The notes under the pieces were generated by a model that worked only from the letters and a program-made list of their open reading frames with translations, was not told the origin of the DNA and did not search any database. A DNA stretch of 36,225 nucleotides from Marivirga sp. (GTDB lineage Bacteria > Bacteroidota > Bacteroidia > Cytophagales > Cyclobacteriaceae), in assembly GCF_024636815.1 (NCBI RefSeq), contig NZ_JAGXGF010000014.1:1-36225 (forward strand), written 5' to 3'. How positions within the stretch are numbered: position 1 is the stretch's first letter; each line of letters opens with the position of its first letter. Shown here one piece after another: positions 16,554 to 24,219 of the stretch. A program made the translations under genes and the position numbers.

Positions 16554-16639
16554 TAGGCACGAGAACGAGCTGAAAAACTCGCGTTATCTCAGATTTTTAT
16601 ACCTTTTCGCGCTAGTGCAAGCCTCTCAGCTCGTACCTT
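16554..16639. repeat. REP-like hairpin repeat, copy 2
   Basis: The outer arms AGGCACGAG (about 16554-16562) and CTCGTACCT (about 16630-16638) pair almost perfectly, and a further CGCG pairing closes inside. The right part (16615-16638) is the copy matching 172-195 at 19 of 24 bases. It fills most of the 161-base gap between the lipoprotein gene and dgt, where it could also act as a terminator hairpin. Confidence 0.6.
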
Positions 16640-16696
16640 AGTTTTTTATCTCCAATCTATAATTCTTAAATCAATTCTTTCCATTAATTTTAAGCT

Positions 16697-18052
16697 ATGG
16701 AAAAAATGAACTGGCTAAAATTACTGAACCCAAATCGTCTAGGTCAAAACACCAATACCAACCAATCCTCTGCACGATCGTTTTTCGAGCAAGATTACGA
16801 TAGAATAATATTTTCTCATCCTTTCCGAAGGTTACAGGATAAAACTCAGGTAGTTCCTTTACCCGAGGAAGATTTTGTGCATACAAGACTAACACACAGC
16901 CTGGAAGTCAGTAGTGTTGGAAGATCATTAGGTAAAAAAGTGGGCGAATCCATAGTTGAAAAATATCCTGAACTTCAAGATTCTGGCTTTTCATCATTTG
17001 ATTTTGGCGCTATAGTTGCAGCCGCTTCTCTAGCACATGACATCGGAAACCCTCCTTTTGGTCATTCAGGGGAAGACGCTATCTCGGCATTTTTCAAAAA
17101 CACTTCATTAGGAAAATGGATTCAATCTGAAGTTTCAGTTGAAGAATGGGAAGATTTGACTCATTTTGAGGGAAATGCTCAGGGATTTCGATTGTTTAAC
17201 AGACCCGATAATCAAGGTATAAAATTAACCTATAGTACTTTGGCTGCATTTAGTAAATATCCAAGAACTGCCCATCTTTTTGAAAAAGACAGTAGCCGAA
17301 AGAGCCAGAAAAAATATGGATTCTTCCAAACGGAAAAAAATTATTTTGAAGAATTAGCCAATGAATTGGGGTTGATACGTCTTTCCAATGAAATGAGTTG
17401 GGTTCGCCATCCACTCACTTTTTTGGTGGAAGCTGCAGATGATATTTGCTATCATGTAATTGATTTAGAAGATGGCTGCCGCTTAGGGTGGGTTCCTTAT
17501 GAGCAAGCCCGTGATTTACTAGCCAATGTTTTAGGAGATTCCTATTTGCCAGAAAAACTGGAAAAAACAAAAGGTAAAAATGAGAAGATTGCTTATTTAC
17601 GAGCACTTTGTATTAATAAACTGATCAATGAGTGTGCTGAAGTTTTCATGGAAAATGAGGATGATATTCTCACAGGAAAATTTGATTCTGCCTTAATGAG
17701 TCAAGTTCCTTCAAAAAGAGTTTTAAGGGACATTATTGAGGTGTCTATTCAGAAAATATACCGCTCTCATTTAGTTTTACAAACAGAAGTAGTAGGTCAT
17801 AGAGTTCTAGAAGGCTTATTGGAAGAGTTTTTAGGAGCTGCGATTGCTCAAAAAGGCATAGAAGAATCCAGCAAAAAAGATTTAACTGTTTTCAGATTAC
17901 TTCCTGAAACCTATCAGGAGTTAATTACTGATACAGCTAGTCTTTATGAAATCAGTTTATTATGTATAGATTACATAAGTGGAATGACGGATCGATATGC
18001 CATTAATCTTTATAGAAAACTAAAAGGAATCAGCCTACCTGGAATGAAATAG
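16697..18052 (+). CDS. dgt: dGTP triphosphohydrolase, HD-domain
   Basis: The enzyme cleaves dGTP (or other dNTPs) to the deoxynucleoside and triphosphate, limiting nucleotide pools. The HD metal ligands are visible: H67 in HTRLTHSLEVSS, H114-D115 in SLAHDIGNPPFGHSGEDA, and a later Asp in VEAADDICYHVIDLEDG. The N-terminal motif DYDRIIFSHPFRRLQDKTQV is typical of the family. Its 451 residues fit the dGTPase subfamily. The start ATG at 16697 is chosen over the Met at residue 4 because it keeps the usual short leader. It is preceded by the hairpin repeat, not an evident TAnnTTTG box. Confidence 0.93.
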   Translation: MEKMNWLKLLNPNRLGQNTNTNQSSARSFFEQDYDRIIFSHPFRRLQDKTQVVPLPEEDFVHTRLTHSLEVSSVGRSLGKKVGESIVEKYPELQDSGFSSFDFGAIVAAASLAHDIGNPPFGHSGEDAISAFFKNTSLGKWIQSEVSVEEWEDLTHFEGNAQGFRLFNRPDNQGIKLTYSTLAAFSKYPRTAHLFEKDSSRKSQKKYGFFQTEKNYFEELANELGLIRLSNEMSWVRHPLTFLVEAADDICYHVIDLEDGCRLGWVPYEQARDLLANVLGDSYLPEKLEKTKGKNEKIAYLRALCINKLINECAEVFMENEDDILTGKFDSALMSQVPSKRVLRDIIEVSIQKIYRSHLVLQTEVVGHRVLEGLLEEFLGAAIAQKGIEESSKKDLTVFRLLPETYQELITDTASLYEISLLCIDYISGMTDRYAINLYRKLKGISLPGMK

Positions 18053-18061
18053 GCAAAAAAA

Positions 18062-18247
18062 TTAACCACAAAAGAGCCAAAAGAAAACAAAAGATGAATT
18101 GACTATTCATTTCACATCATGAAAACTGCGTTTTCGTGTTTTTGATTCTTGATCATGTCACTATTAAACATGATAAAAAAGTAATCTGTTTTTGCTGGTT
18201 TTATCTCAGTGGACTTAGTGAATGTCATTGTGTCACTTTGTGGTTAA
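18062..18247. repeat. MITE-like element with terminal inverted repeats
   Basis: The ends are near-perfect inverted repeats: TTAACCACAAAAG (18062-18074) and CTTTGTGGTTAA (18236-18247), with 11 bases exactly complementary. The intervening 160 bases are AT-rich with short internal complementary stretches and carry no convincing gene; a 70-codon reading frame starting at 18136 crosses the right end and is judged spurious. It lies between the convergent 3' ends of dgt and the methyltransferase gene, where a small non-autonomous element would be tolerated. Confidence 0.45.
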
Positions 18248-18274
18248 CATCAAATGCCTTTGGCATTATAAAAG

Positions 18275-19051
18275 TTACTTTTCTAAAGTGTAGAATAAAT
18301 CCAGACTTTCCGCGGCATTTTCATTTACAAAATAATCCGCTACCGTAATAGATTTTACCAAAGCATTATCTGCCTGGTCTAATTTATTACGATTTACTCT
18401 GTTTAAAAATTCATAAGGAATTCTTAGTAAAGGCGCTGGAAGACGATATTGTAAGTTAAGAATATCGAATTTGGTGATTTTCTTAACTGATTGACGGTTT
18501 TTCTCATGATAATCCATCACTTTATCATTACCAGCAATACCATTAGCTTCCACTTTAGAAAATATGCTTTTGCAAAGTATTTCCAATTCAGGAGCAAAAT
18601 ATTCCCGAACATGCCAGGGATTACGAGTAAGGGTCATTTTTTTGTTAGGAGTAGAAATAATGGCTTTTCCTCCTGGCTTTAATACTCGATGAATTTCTTG
18701 CAAAAAGCTTTTATCATCTTTTATATGCTCAATTACCTGAAATGAAACAACTGTATCAAAGCTATTATCTTCAATCCCTGTTAAAGGTGGAATATGCATT
18801 GCTTTAAAATACGCATTTGGATATTCCTTCTGCAATTCATCAGTAAGGCTTTTATATTTATCTATGCCTGTATAATGGTCTGCCGAATTGACTAAAATTT
18901 CCAAGCCTCTTCCAGTTCCACATCCAATTTCCAATAAATCCCCTTCAATCTGAGGTTGTGCATATACATATGCTGCCAATAATCTCTGATGAATTGGATT
19001 GTCAGAAGCTATTGAATCTGAAGTAATTTCTGTTGTGGAGACTTTAGACAT
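18275..19051 (-). CDS. class I SAM-dependent methyltransferase
   Basis: The Rossmann-fold SAM-binding motif I, LLEIGCGTGRGLEIL, is at residues 39-53. The acidic GIDKYKS strand, the motif IV VSFQVIEHIKD and HRVLKPGGKAIISTPNK follow. The C-terminal ~90 residues, including RLPAPLLRIPYEFLNRVNRNKLDQAD, show no recognised substrate domain. It resembles UbiE/Methyltransf_11-type enzymes; the substrate is unknown. It starts nine bases after the 2OG-oxygenase-like gene and is probably co-transcribed with it, suggesting that both act on one, probably non-protein, product. Confidence 0.9.
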   Translation of the reverse strand: MSKVSTTEITSDSIASDNPIHQRLLAAYVYAQPQIEGDLLEIGCGTGRGLEILVNSADHYTGIDKYKSLTDELQKEYPNAYFKAMHIPPLTGIEDNSFDTVVSFQVIEHIKDDKSFLQEIHRVLKPGGKAIISTPNKKMTLTRNPWHVREYFAPELEILCKSIFSKVEANGIAGNDKVMDYHEKNRQSVKKITKFDILNLQYRLPAPLLRIPYEFLNRVNRNKLDQADNALVKSITVADYFVNENAAESLDLFYTLEK

Positions 19052-19060
19052 ATTGTTCTA

Positions 19061-19816
19061 TTAACCGACTTTTAAAGCTTTTTTAATACTTTGAAAAAAT
19101 GATGGTTGCACTTTTTCCTCTTGGTGCTCAGGAAAAATCGTATCGTGAAATGTTATATTCTCCGTTTCTTTTTTAGTATAAAAAGTAGCAGAAAACATTT
19201 TTCTTTCCTCTCTATCAGGACATTCCAAAGGTTTGGTATAGCCATAATAGGAAGTGTCTTTCACCTCAAAAATTACCGCTCTGTTGAACCTGCAAGAAAC
19301 TGCTTTTTTACATTTGGAAACACAATCGTTCCACATTTCTAAAGCACCATTCCATTCTGGCTTCCATCTTGGGGTTAGGTAAAGTTGAAGGTTAAGTCTT
19401 CTTTGTACATCCTTTTCCGGATGAATATTGAAATCAATATGCACATCTTCAAAAGATCCTTTTTTACCTTTTTGAATACCTACTCCAAAACCATCATTAG
19501 TGATAAAAGCATTTTTAATACCCGTTACCTTTTCAATGAATTCCAAAAATTGCGGTTTTGCAATTTCTTCCTTCAAAAGGTTGAATAGGCGAGGATATTC
19601 CTCAAACTTATCACCCTCTAACTTATTTTCATGCTTATCCTTTTTAGGCTTATTGAAAAGCTCATCTTCCGGAAAGAAATTATGGAGTTTTTCTGCAACC
19701 TCCGTTGACAAAAAGTCATCCAGGATAAGGTGGTGAAATGGTTTGGAAGAATCGAATTCCTCCTTGTACTGATCGATTTGTTCTTGACTAAAGTGCTTAC
19801 TTTGAATAAGTTCCAT
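19061..19816 (-). CDS. 2OG-Fe(II) oxygenase-like protein with a substituted distal ligand
   Basis: The fold fits the 2OG-FeII_Oxy_3 family: an N-terminal helical part containing HLILDDFLS, the HIDFN motif (H126, D128), LNLQLYLTPRWKPEWNGALEMW, and the closing KDTSYYGYTKPLECP with the 2-oxoglutarate Arg (R205). The second metal His expected in SWHG/SYHG is Tyr191 here. The start is set at ATG 19816: the upstream TTG at 19843 would lie inside the promoter -7 box. At 251 residues it is of normal length. It sits nine bases before the methyltransferase gene. It could be a non-iron or altered enzyme; its substrate is unknown. Confidence 0.82.
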   Translation of the reverse strand: MELIQSKHFSQEQIDQYKEEFDSSKPFHHLILDDFLSTEVAEKLHNFFPEDELFNKPKKDKHENKLEGDKFEEYPRLFNLLKEEIAKPQFLEFIEKVTGIKNAFITNDGFGVGIQKGKKGSFEDVHIDFNIHPEKDVQRRLNLQLYLTPRWKPEWNGALEMWNDCVSKCKKAVSCRFNRAVIFEVKDTSYYGYTKPLECPDREERKMFSATFYTKKETENITFHDTIFPEHQEEKVQPSFFQSIKKALKVG

Positions 19817-19840
19817 AAAGGAATTTAAAATTTCGTGGCG

Positions 19841-19848
19841 CAAATATA
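19841..19848 (-). promoter_or_regulatory. promoter -7 box for the oxygenase/methyltransferase pair
   Basis: On the minus strand this reads TATATTTG, a full match to TAnnTTTG. It is 25 bases upstream of ATG 19816 and overlaps an alternative TTG codon, so the longer reading frame from 19843 is not transcribed as a start. Confidence 0.65.
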
Positions 19849-20014
19849 CACTTCAAATGTAGTTTGCTAACATAAAAAGTAAAATTTTTACCTGCTTATT
19901 TTTTATTTTTCATAACATCTTTCGATGAAAGTCCTTAATAGCAGGTACAAACAAACTTATTAACCCTTTTTCAAATTAAAAAGTGCCAACATTTAAGTTT
20001 TTCAAATCAAATGT

Positions 20015-20590
20015 TTATCGTCTCAAGGTAGGAAAAAGCATAGGAGTTTGCTTTTTATAATCTTCATATTCTTTACCAAAATGGGCTATTAACCTTTTTT
20101 CCTCATAATGAATGCCTATGATAAGGTAAATCAATATGCATATAGCATGTACTAAATTGGTGTAAGTAGGGCTAAAAATTACAAAGCCAATAACTCCTAA
20201 AATTAAGGCAGTATAAAGTGGGTGCCGCATACGAGCATAAATTCCACTGGTAATTAGGTGTTGCTTTTGTTCTGGTTTTATTCCCATAAATTCAGAGAAG
20301 CTAATAGGTCTGAAAGCCAATTTTACAAGTAAAAACCCAAATGTGGCAATGATCAAACCAATTGCTTGGCTTGTTTTATCATTAGGAAATAAATATTCAG
20401 GTCGGATAGTACTTCCTAATATAAAGATGAAAAGCACGGCAAATATTGAAAAGATGTTATAAAGCCTGCGAAAATTTAGCGGCCTCAAATTAAGCTTGTC
20501 TTTTATAAGACTTGAAGCTAATACTGAGTGTGATATGCCAAAGATTAGCCAGCCAATAATTATCGGTAAGTATTTTAAATATTCATTCAT
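20015..20590 (-). CDS. ICMT/NnrU-like membrane methyltransferase family protein
   Basis: A 191-residue integral membrane protein with five to six predicted helices. The conserved C-terminal pattern of isoprenylcysteine-methyltransferase-like proteins is clear: GIYARMRHPLYTALIL followed by a helix and EEKRLIAHFGKEYEDYKKQTPMLFP. In the ICMT family this region holds the SAM-binding Arg-His-Pro and the Glu-Glu pair. The true bacterial substrate is unknown; NnrU and phospholipid methyltransferases share this pattern. The start codon overlaps the nitroreductase stop by four bases (20587-20590), so the two genes form one unit. Confidence 0.8.
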   Translation of the reverse strand: MNEYLKYLPIIIGWLIFGISHSVLASSLIKDKLNLRPLNFRRLYNIFSIFAVLFIFILGSTIRPEYLFPNDKTSQAIGLIIATFGFLLVKLAFRPISFSEFMGIKPEQKQHLITSGIYARMRHPLYTALILGVIGFVIFSPTYTNLVHAICILIYLIIGIHYEEKRLIAHFGKEYEDYKKQTPMLFPTLRR

Positions 20591-21186
20591 CCTTTAACCC
20601 AATTAACTTTATCATTGATAGGTGTTCTTTTACCTTCCGGCCAGAAACCCTCTTTAGGTATTCCTACATATAGAAAGCCTAATAGTTTATCCTCTTTTTC
20701 AAGGCCCAATGCTTTTTTGGCTTCTTCCATATAAGTGATTCCTCCTGAACCCCAATAACAACCCACACCATAAGCGCTTGCTGTTAATTGCATGTTTTGA
20801 ACGGCTGAAGCTACTGCAGCAATTTCTTCCTCAACAGGAATACTTTGTTTTTCATCTCTTTTCATGCCTATTGCAATCACATGAGATGCCATTAATGGTT
20901 TATTTCTAAGTTTTTCCATTTTGGCTTCATCAAAATTACCTTTTATTGTTGATACTTGCTTATAAATATCTGATTGAAATTTTCCTAATTGATCTAAGCC
21001 ATTTTCAGTAAAAACTATAAAGCGCCACGGTTCGGTATGCTTGTGGTTTGGAGCCCAGTTGGCATTTTCCAACATTTGCTCTATTATATTGTCATCCACT
21101 TTTTCCCCTGTGTATTGTGCAGGATAAATAGATCTTCTTGTTCTGATCAATTCGTTTATTTCTTCGATATTAAAAGTTTTCTTCAT
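20587..21186 (-). CDS. nitroreductase family protein
   Basis: This FMN-dependent NAD(P)H oxidoreductase of 199 residues resembles YdjA-type nitroreductases. It has IRTRRSIYPAQYTGEKVDD (FMN-binding Arg cluster), LENANWAPNHKHTEPWRFIVF, AVASAVQNMQLTASAYGVGCYWGSG and LGFLYVGIPKEGFWPEGKR. Physiological substrates of this family are usually unknown quinones, enals or nitro compounds. It is the first gene of the two-gene unit with the ICMT-like gene. It is divergent from the ParA-like gene across a 77-base gap, in which I could not identify a minus-strand promoter. Confidence 0.92.
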   Translation of the reverse strand: MKKTFNIEEINELIRTRRSIYPAQYTGEKVDDNIIEQMLENANWAPNHKHTEPWRFIVFTENGLDQLGKFQSDIYKQVSTIKGNFDEAKMEKLRNKPLMASHVIAIGMKRDEKQSIPVEEEIAAVASAVQNMQLTASAYGVGCYWGSGGITYMEEAKKALGLEKEDKLLGFLYVGIPKEGFWPEGKRTPINDKVNWVKG

Positions 21187-21208
21187 TATCTTTTTTCCAT
21201 TTTTAACC

Positions 21209-21216
21209 TAGATTTG
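21209..21216 (+). promoter_or_regulatory. promoter -7 box for the ParA-like operon
   Basis: TAGATTTG fits TAnnTTTG fully, 47 bases before the start at 21264. No -33 TTG is evident, so the site rests on the -7 match alone. Confidence 0.45.
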
Positions 21217-21263
21217 GAAAAAGGGTTACAGCTATGTATTTTTATTGATATTCATTTATTGAT

Positions 21264-21884
21264 ATGACAAAAATAATTTCATTTATCTCAAGAAAGGGCG
21301 GTACAGGAAAAACTACCAGCGCCATCCATTTTGCTACCATGTTGCACAGTTTAGGTTATTCTCTAGCTATGTTGGAAACTGATACTAACTATACCCTCAA
21401 TACATTAAGAAAAATGGAGCTTTATAAAACAGGTGCAAAAGAATCAGCAGTTTTTCCAATTATTGGTTCTGAGGATCATAAAGCTCTAAAAGACATCGAA
21501 CAATTAAAAACCAAAAATTTGGATTTTATCGTGGTAGATAGCGCAGGAAAAACCACCGATGAACATATTAAAAAATTGAGTTTGAATAGCGATTTAGTTA
21601 TTGTTCCAACTAGCCTTACCCCCAACGATTTATTAGTCACCTACCAAACCGTAGAAGATATAAAACCCGCTCTTGAAGAAAATAAGCATTTAAAAATATT
21701 AGTTTTACCTAATAGAGTGCATTCCTCTACTAAAATTGAAACGGTTAAAGACGCACTTTCCGAATTAGATGCTGAAATTTTGGAAGTTAAAGTGCCTGCA
21801 AAAAATATATTTGCTAATTTCAGCACCATCTTAGCAGAAAAAGAATTTTTACCCATTACAAAAGCTATCCTGTCACATCTCTAA
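21264..21884 (+). CDS. orphan ParA/MinD-superfamily ATPase
   Basis: A deviant Walker A motif, KGGTGKTT (residues 11-18), with the signature Lys (K11) is characteristic of ParA/MinD dimerising ATPases. Walker A' is ETDTNYT and Walker B is DFIVVDSAG. The protein is short (206 residues) and has no N-terminal DNA-binding domain, as in plasmid type Ib ParA, PpfA and McdA-like positioning ATPases. No ParB gene follows; instead a small helical protein does. That gene order resembles cargo-positioning pairs rather than chromosome segregation. Which cargo, if any, is not readable here. It is not the Soj-type ParA expected near the origin. Confidence 0.85.
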   Translation: MTKIISFISRKGGTGKTTSAIHFATMLHSLGYSLAMLETDTNYTLNTLRKMELYKTGAKESAVFPIIGSEDHKALKDIEQLKTKNLDFIVVDSAGKTTDEHIKKLSLNSDLVIVPTSLTPNDLLVTYQTVEDIKPALEENKHLKILVLPNRVHSSTKIETVKDALSELDAEILEVKVPAKNIFANFSTILAEKEFLPITKAILSHL

Positions 21885-21896
21885 AATTTCATAACC

Positions 21897-22265
21897 ATGG
21901 CAAAGAAAAAAGATACTTTAAAAGACTTAAATGAATTTATGAAAAGTCAATCAACTGGCGCTGAAGAAGGAAAAGGTGATTATTTATCAAAACAGCCTAC
22001 TCGCCTGGCAGAAGTTGAAGCCTTAAAATCAGAAATTAAAAGCTTGGATAAACTACCGGAAGGAGCTTTAAATGAAGAAGAAATCACAAATTTAATTTTA
22101 AAAGTAGCTAAGAGCCATGAATTAAGTTCAAGGCAAGTCCTTTATAGAGTTTGTGAAAAGGTTTTAGCCCAGCAAGAAGATAAAGAAGGCGCTGATATTG
22201 TTTTGGAAAATCTTATTATTTACCTGCAACATCAAGATTTAATATTGGAAAAGATTAAATCGTAG
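21897..22265 (+). CDS. small helical protein paired with the ParA-like ATPase
   Basis: I do not recognise this 122-residue protein. The first ~45 residues are basic and polar (MAKKKDTLKDLNEFMKSQ), probably flexible; the rest, from about residue 50, is predicted helical and acidic, ending in IYLQHQDLILEKIKS. It begins 12 bases after the ATPase gene and is presumably co-transcribed. Small proteins with a charged disordered N terminus beside a ParA-type ATPase are often its activator or cargo adaptor, which is the best inference here. No zinc, HTH or signal peptide is visible. Confidence 0.6.
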   Translation: MAKKKDTLKDLNEFMKSQSTGAEEGKGDYLSKQPTRLAEVEALKSEIKSLDKLPEGALNEEEITNLILKVAKSHELSSRQVLYRVCEKVLAQQEDKEGADIVLENLIIYLQHQDLILEKIKS

Positions 22266-22487
22266 GATAATATTTCTTTAATCAGTCTCAATTTATTTCA
22301 CCTCTTGTTAATCGAGCCCGTTCGATCAGTACTAAATATTAATACACCAATTATAACATCTCTTCTATAAGCTATATTCTGAAGTCCGATAAACTGCATT
22401 TTAGGTTAAAAAACTAACACCCAAATTATCTTTTTTTAAGAACACATTTTTTATTAAATTCATAAAATAGAACGAAAATAATTTTAT

Positions 22488-22529
22488 ATTCGTTTTAAAC
22501 AGTATTGACAATTATTAAATTGAACGAAT
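22488..22529. promoter_or_regulatory. inverted repeat upstream of the periplasmic binding-protein gene
   Basis: ATTCGTT (22488-22494) and AACGAAT (22523-22529) are exact inverted repeats separated by 28 AT-rich bases. They lie 35-76 bases before the gene and flank a TTGACA at 22505-22510. This could be an operator or a control region; support is limited to the symmetry. The rest of the 298-base gap (22266-22563) shows no gene. Confidence 0.25.
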
Positions 22530-22563
22530 TTAATATAGCATGTAACTCTTAAATTTTAGAAAT

Positions 22564-23424
22564 ATGAAAAATTTAATATTACTCATCGCCATAATTTTTA
22601 TTAGTGTAAATCTTCAGGCCCAGCTTACCGGTGATACCTGGAAATCGGCTAAAGCAAATGGTTCTGCAGATGTAACCCTTACCTACAATTACTCAGGCAA
22701 ATTTATTTACAAAGACGGGAATGAATTAGATGGTCTTTGCATAAAAATTTGGGATGAGTTTGCAAAGTATGTTTCTACAGAACATAATGTTAATTTGAAT
22801 GTCAATTATCATCAACCGAATGACGCCATTGATTTTACAGAGTTTTATAACAGTGTTAAAAATGCAAAGGGCGGGGTATTTGGATTAGCAGATGTTACTA
22901 TAACCGATGCTCGTAAAAAAGAGATTCAATTTAGCCCATCATTTTTCTCTAATGTTTCCATTTTATTAACCAATAAAGCTGTTAAAGATTTAAGCAATTT
23001 CAATAATATCGCAAATGATTTTTCAGGTATGACCATTATAGTACAAAAAGGAACTACCCATGAAAAAAGAGCTAAAGAATTAAAAAACAGTCAATTTCCA
23101 TCATTAAAAATTGAAATCGTAAATTCTTTTGAGGCTTGTTACCAAAAGGTAAATGAAAACCCTAATTATTTCACATATCTTGATTTTTCATCTTATTTGA
23201 CTGCAATTGAAAATACTAATAATATTAAGAGGCATCCGGCAGGAGATAAAACAGGAGAGGAGTTTGGTTTTATAATGCCAAAAAATAGTGATTGGGGAAA
23301 TGTAATGACAGCATTTTTCAACCACAATGGTGGGTTTACTAATTCAACAGAATATAAAAAAATAGTAGCTGAAACTTTAGGTACTCATGTGGTTGCGATG
23401 TTGAATTCCATAAATAAGAATTAA
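22564..23424 (+). CDS. periplasmic substrate-binding protein, family 3 type
   Basis: A signal peptide (MKNLILLIAIIFISVNLQAQ) precedes a family 3 extracellular solute-binding domain. Visible features are YKDGNELDGLCIKIWDEFAKYV, the AKGGVFGLADVTITDARKKEIQFSPSFF lobe-1 motif, the hinge-side SGMTIIVQKGTTHEKRAKEL and the lobe-2 GEEFGFIMPKNSDWGNVM. Members bind amino acids or other small polar ligands. No permease or ATPase gene accompanies it, so it may be a stand-alone binding or sensing protein, or part of a transporter encoded elsewhere. The 286 residues cover the full domain. Confidence 0.85.
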   Translation: MKNLILLIAIIFISVNLQAQLTGDTWKSAKANGSADVTLTYNYSGKFIYKDGNELDGLCIKIWDEFAKYVSTEHNVNLNVNYHQPNDAIDFTEFYNSVKNAKGGVFGLADVTITDARKKEIQFSPSFFSNVSILLTNKAVKDLSNFNNIANDFSGMTIIVQKGTTHEKRAKELKNSQFPSLKIEIVNSFEACYQKVNENPNYFTYLDFSSYLTAIENTNNIKRHPAGDKTGEEFGFIMPKNSDWGNVMTAFFNHNGGFTNSTEYKKIVAETLGTHVVAMLNSINKN

Positions 23425-23455
23425 TTTAACTCGGAAATTTATATGAGTTTTCTGG

Positions 23456-24163
23456 TTAACTTCTTGTGCTGGCAATAGTAGCAATTGAAATTTCCGCTCC
23501 AGCTTTTTGGAGCGGTTGACTGCATGCTTGCAAAGTTGCACCAGTTGTTAATACATCATCTACTAGTAAAATCCGCTTATTCTTTAAATTTACTTGTGAG
23601 TTTTTTTGATGAAAAGTAGACTCAACATTATCAAACCTCTGAATTCTATGTTTTTTAGTTTGGCTTTTCCTATTTACTGATTTTTCCAATAAGGGAATAA
23701 AAGGGGCTTTAAGGCTTAAACTCATCCCTTCTGCAATCCTATAACTTTGATTATATCCTCTTTTTCTTTCTTTTTTATAATGAATAGGCACACAAGTAAT
23801 CATATCCCATTTATCAGTGTAATACTGAGCCAATTCTTCACCATATATTTCCCCCAACAAAAGCCCAATCGCTTCGTTTCCTTCATATTTCAACTGGTGT
23901 AAAAGATGTTGAATTACTGTATCCTTTTGAAACCAGGCGTAAGACATAGCATATTTCAAATTGGGAATTTCAAAAAACCTTCTATGAAGTTGATTTGGCT
24001 GGTCTAGATGGAGGTTAGTCTCATTTACATTAGAAAGGCAGTGGCTGCAAACAAGATTTTCGGACTTAGATAAAGTTAAATTGCAGACACTGCAATAATT
24101 AGGAAAAAATAATGAAAGAAAATCTGACACAATTAGGGGAAAGTTTTGGTTTCGTAAGTTCAC
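23456..24163 (-). CDS. ComF family phosphoribosyltransferase-like protein
   Basis: The N-terminal double zinc knuckle has CSVC and CSHC pairs (C24, C27, C39, C42). The C-terminal phosphoribosyltransferase-type domain carries the PRPP loop ILLVDDVLTTGAT (198-210). ComF is needed for DNA uptake in naturally transformable bacteria and is a type I PRTase homologue, whose substrate is not established. At 235 residues it is complete. The start codon is GTG. It is divergent from the AhpD-like gene, whose promoter lies across its first codons. Confidence 0.9.
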   Translation of the reverse strand: MNLRNQNFPLIVSDFLSLFFPNYCSVCNLTLSKSENLVCSHCLSNVNETNLHLDQPNQLHRRFFEIPNLKYAMSYAWFQKDTVIQHLLHQLKYEGNEAIGLLLGEIYGEELAQYYTDKWDMITCVPIHYKKERKRGYNQSYRIAEGMSLSLKAPFIPLLEKSVNRKSQTKKHRIQRFDNVESTFHQKNSQVNLKNKRILLVDDVLTTGATLQACSQPLQKAGAEISIATIASTRS

Positions 24164-24177
24164 AACGGCTAACTTTG
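24145..24177 (+). promoter_or_regulatory. promoter (TTTG-N21-TAACTTTG) for the AhpD-like operon
   Basis: The -33 TTTG (24145-24148) and the -7 TAACTTTG (24170-24177) have a 21-base spacer. Both elements agree well with the Bacteroidota sigma-ABfr consensus; this is the best two-element promoter in the window. The gene starts 43 bases downstream. Confidence 0.75.
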
Positions 24178-24219
24178 CAGGTTAATTTAAGTTATCAAAA
24201 TTGATAGTGATTTTAATTT

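Noticed and set aside
18136-18348. 70-codon plus-strand open frame after dgt
   Set aside because: It starts inside the MITE-like element and overlaps the convergent methyltransferase gene end; no start signal or homology pattern.
21264-21884. ParA-like gene as the chromosomal Soj partner of the parS sites
   Set aside because: The protein is short, no ParB follows and it is 8 kb from the sites; the chromosomal pair is probably elsewhere.
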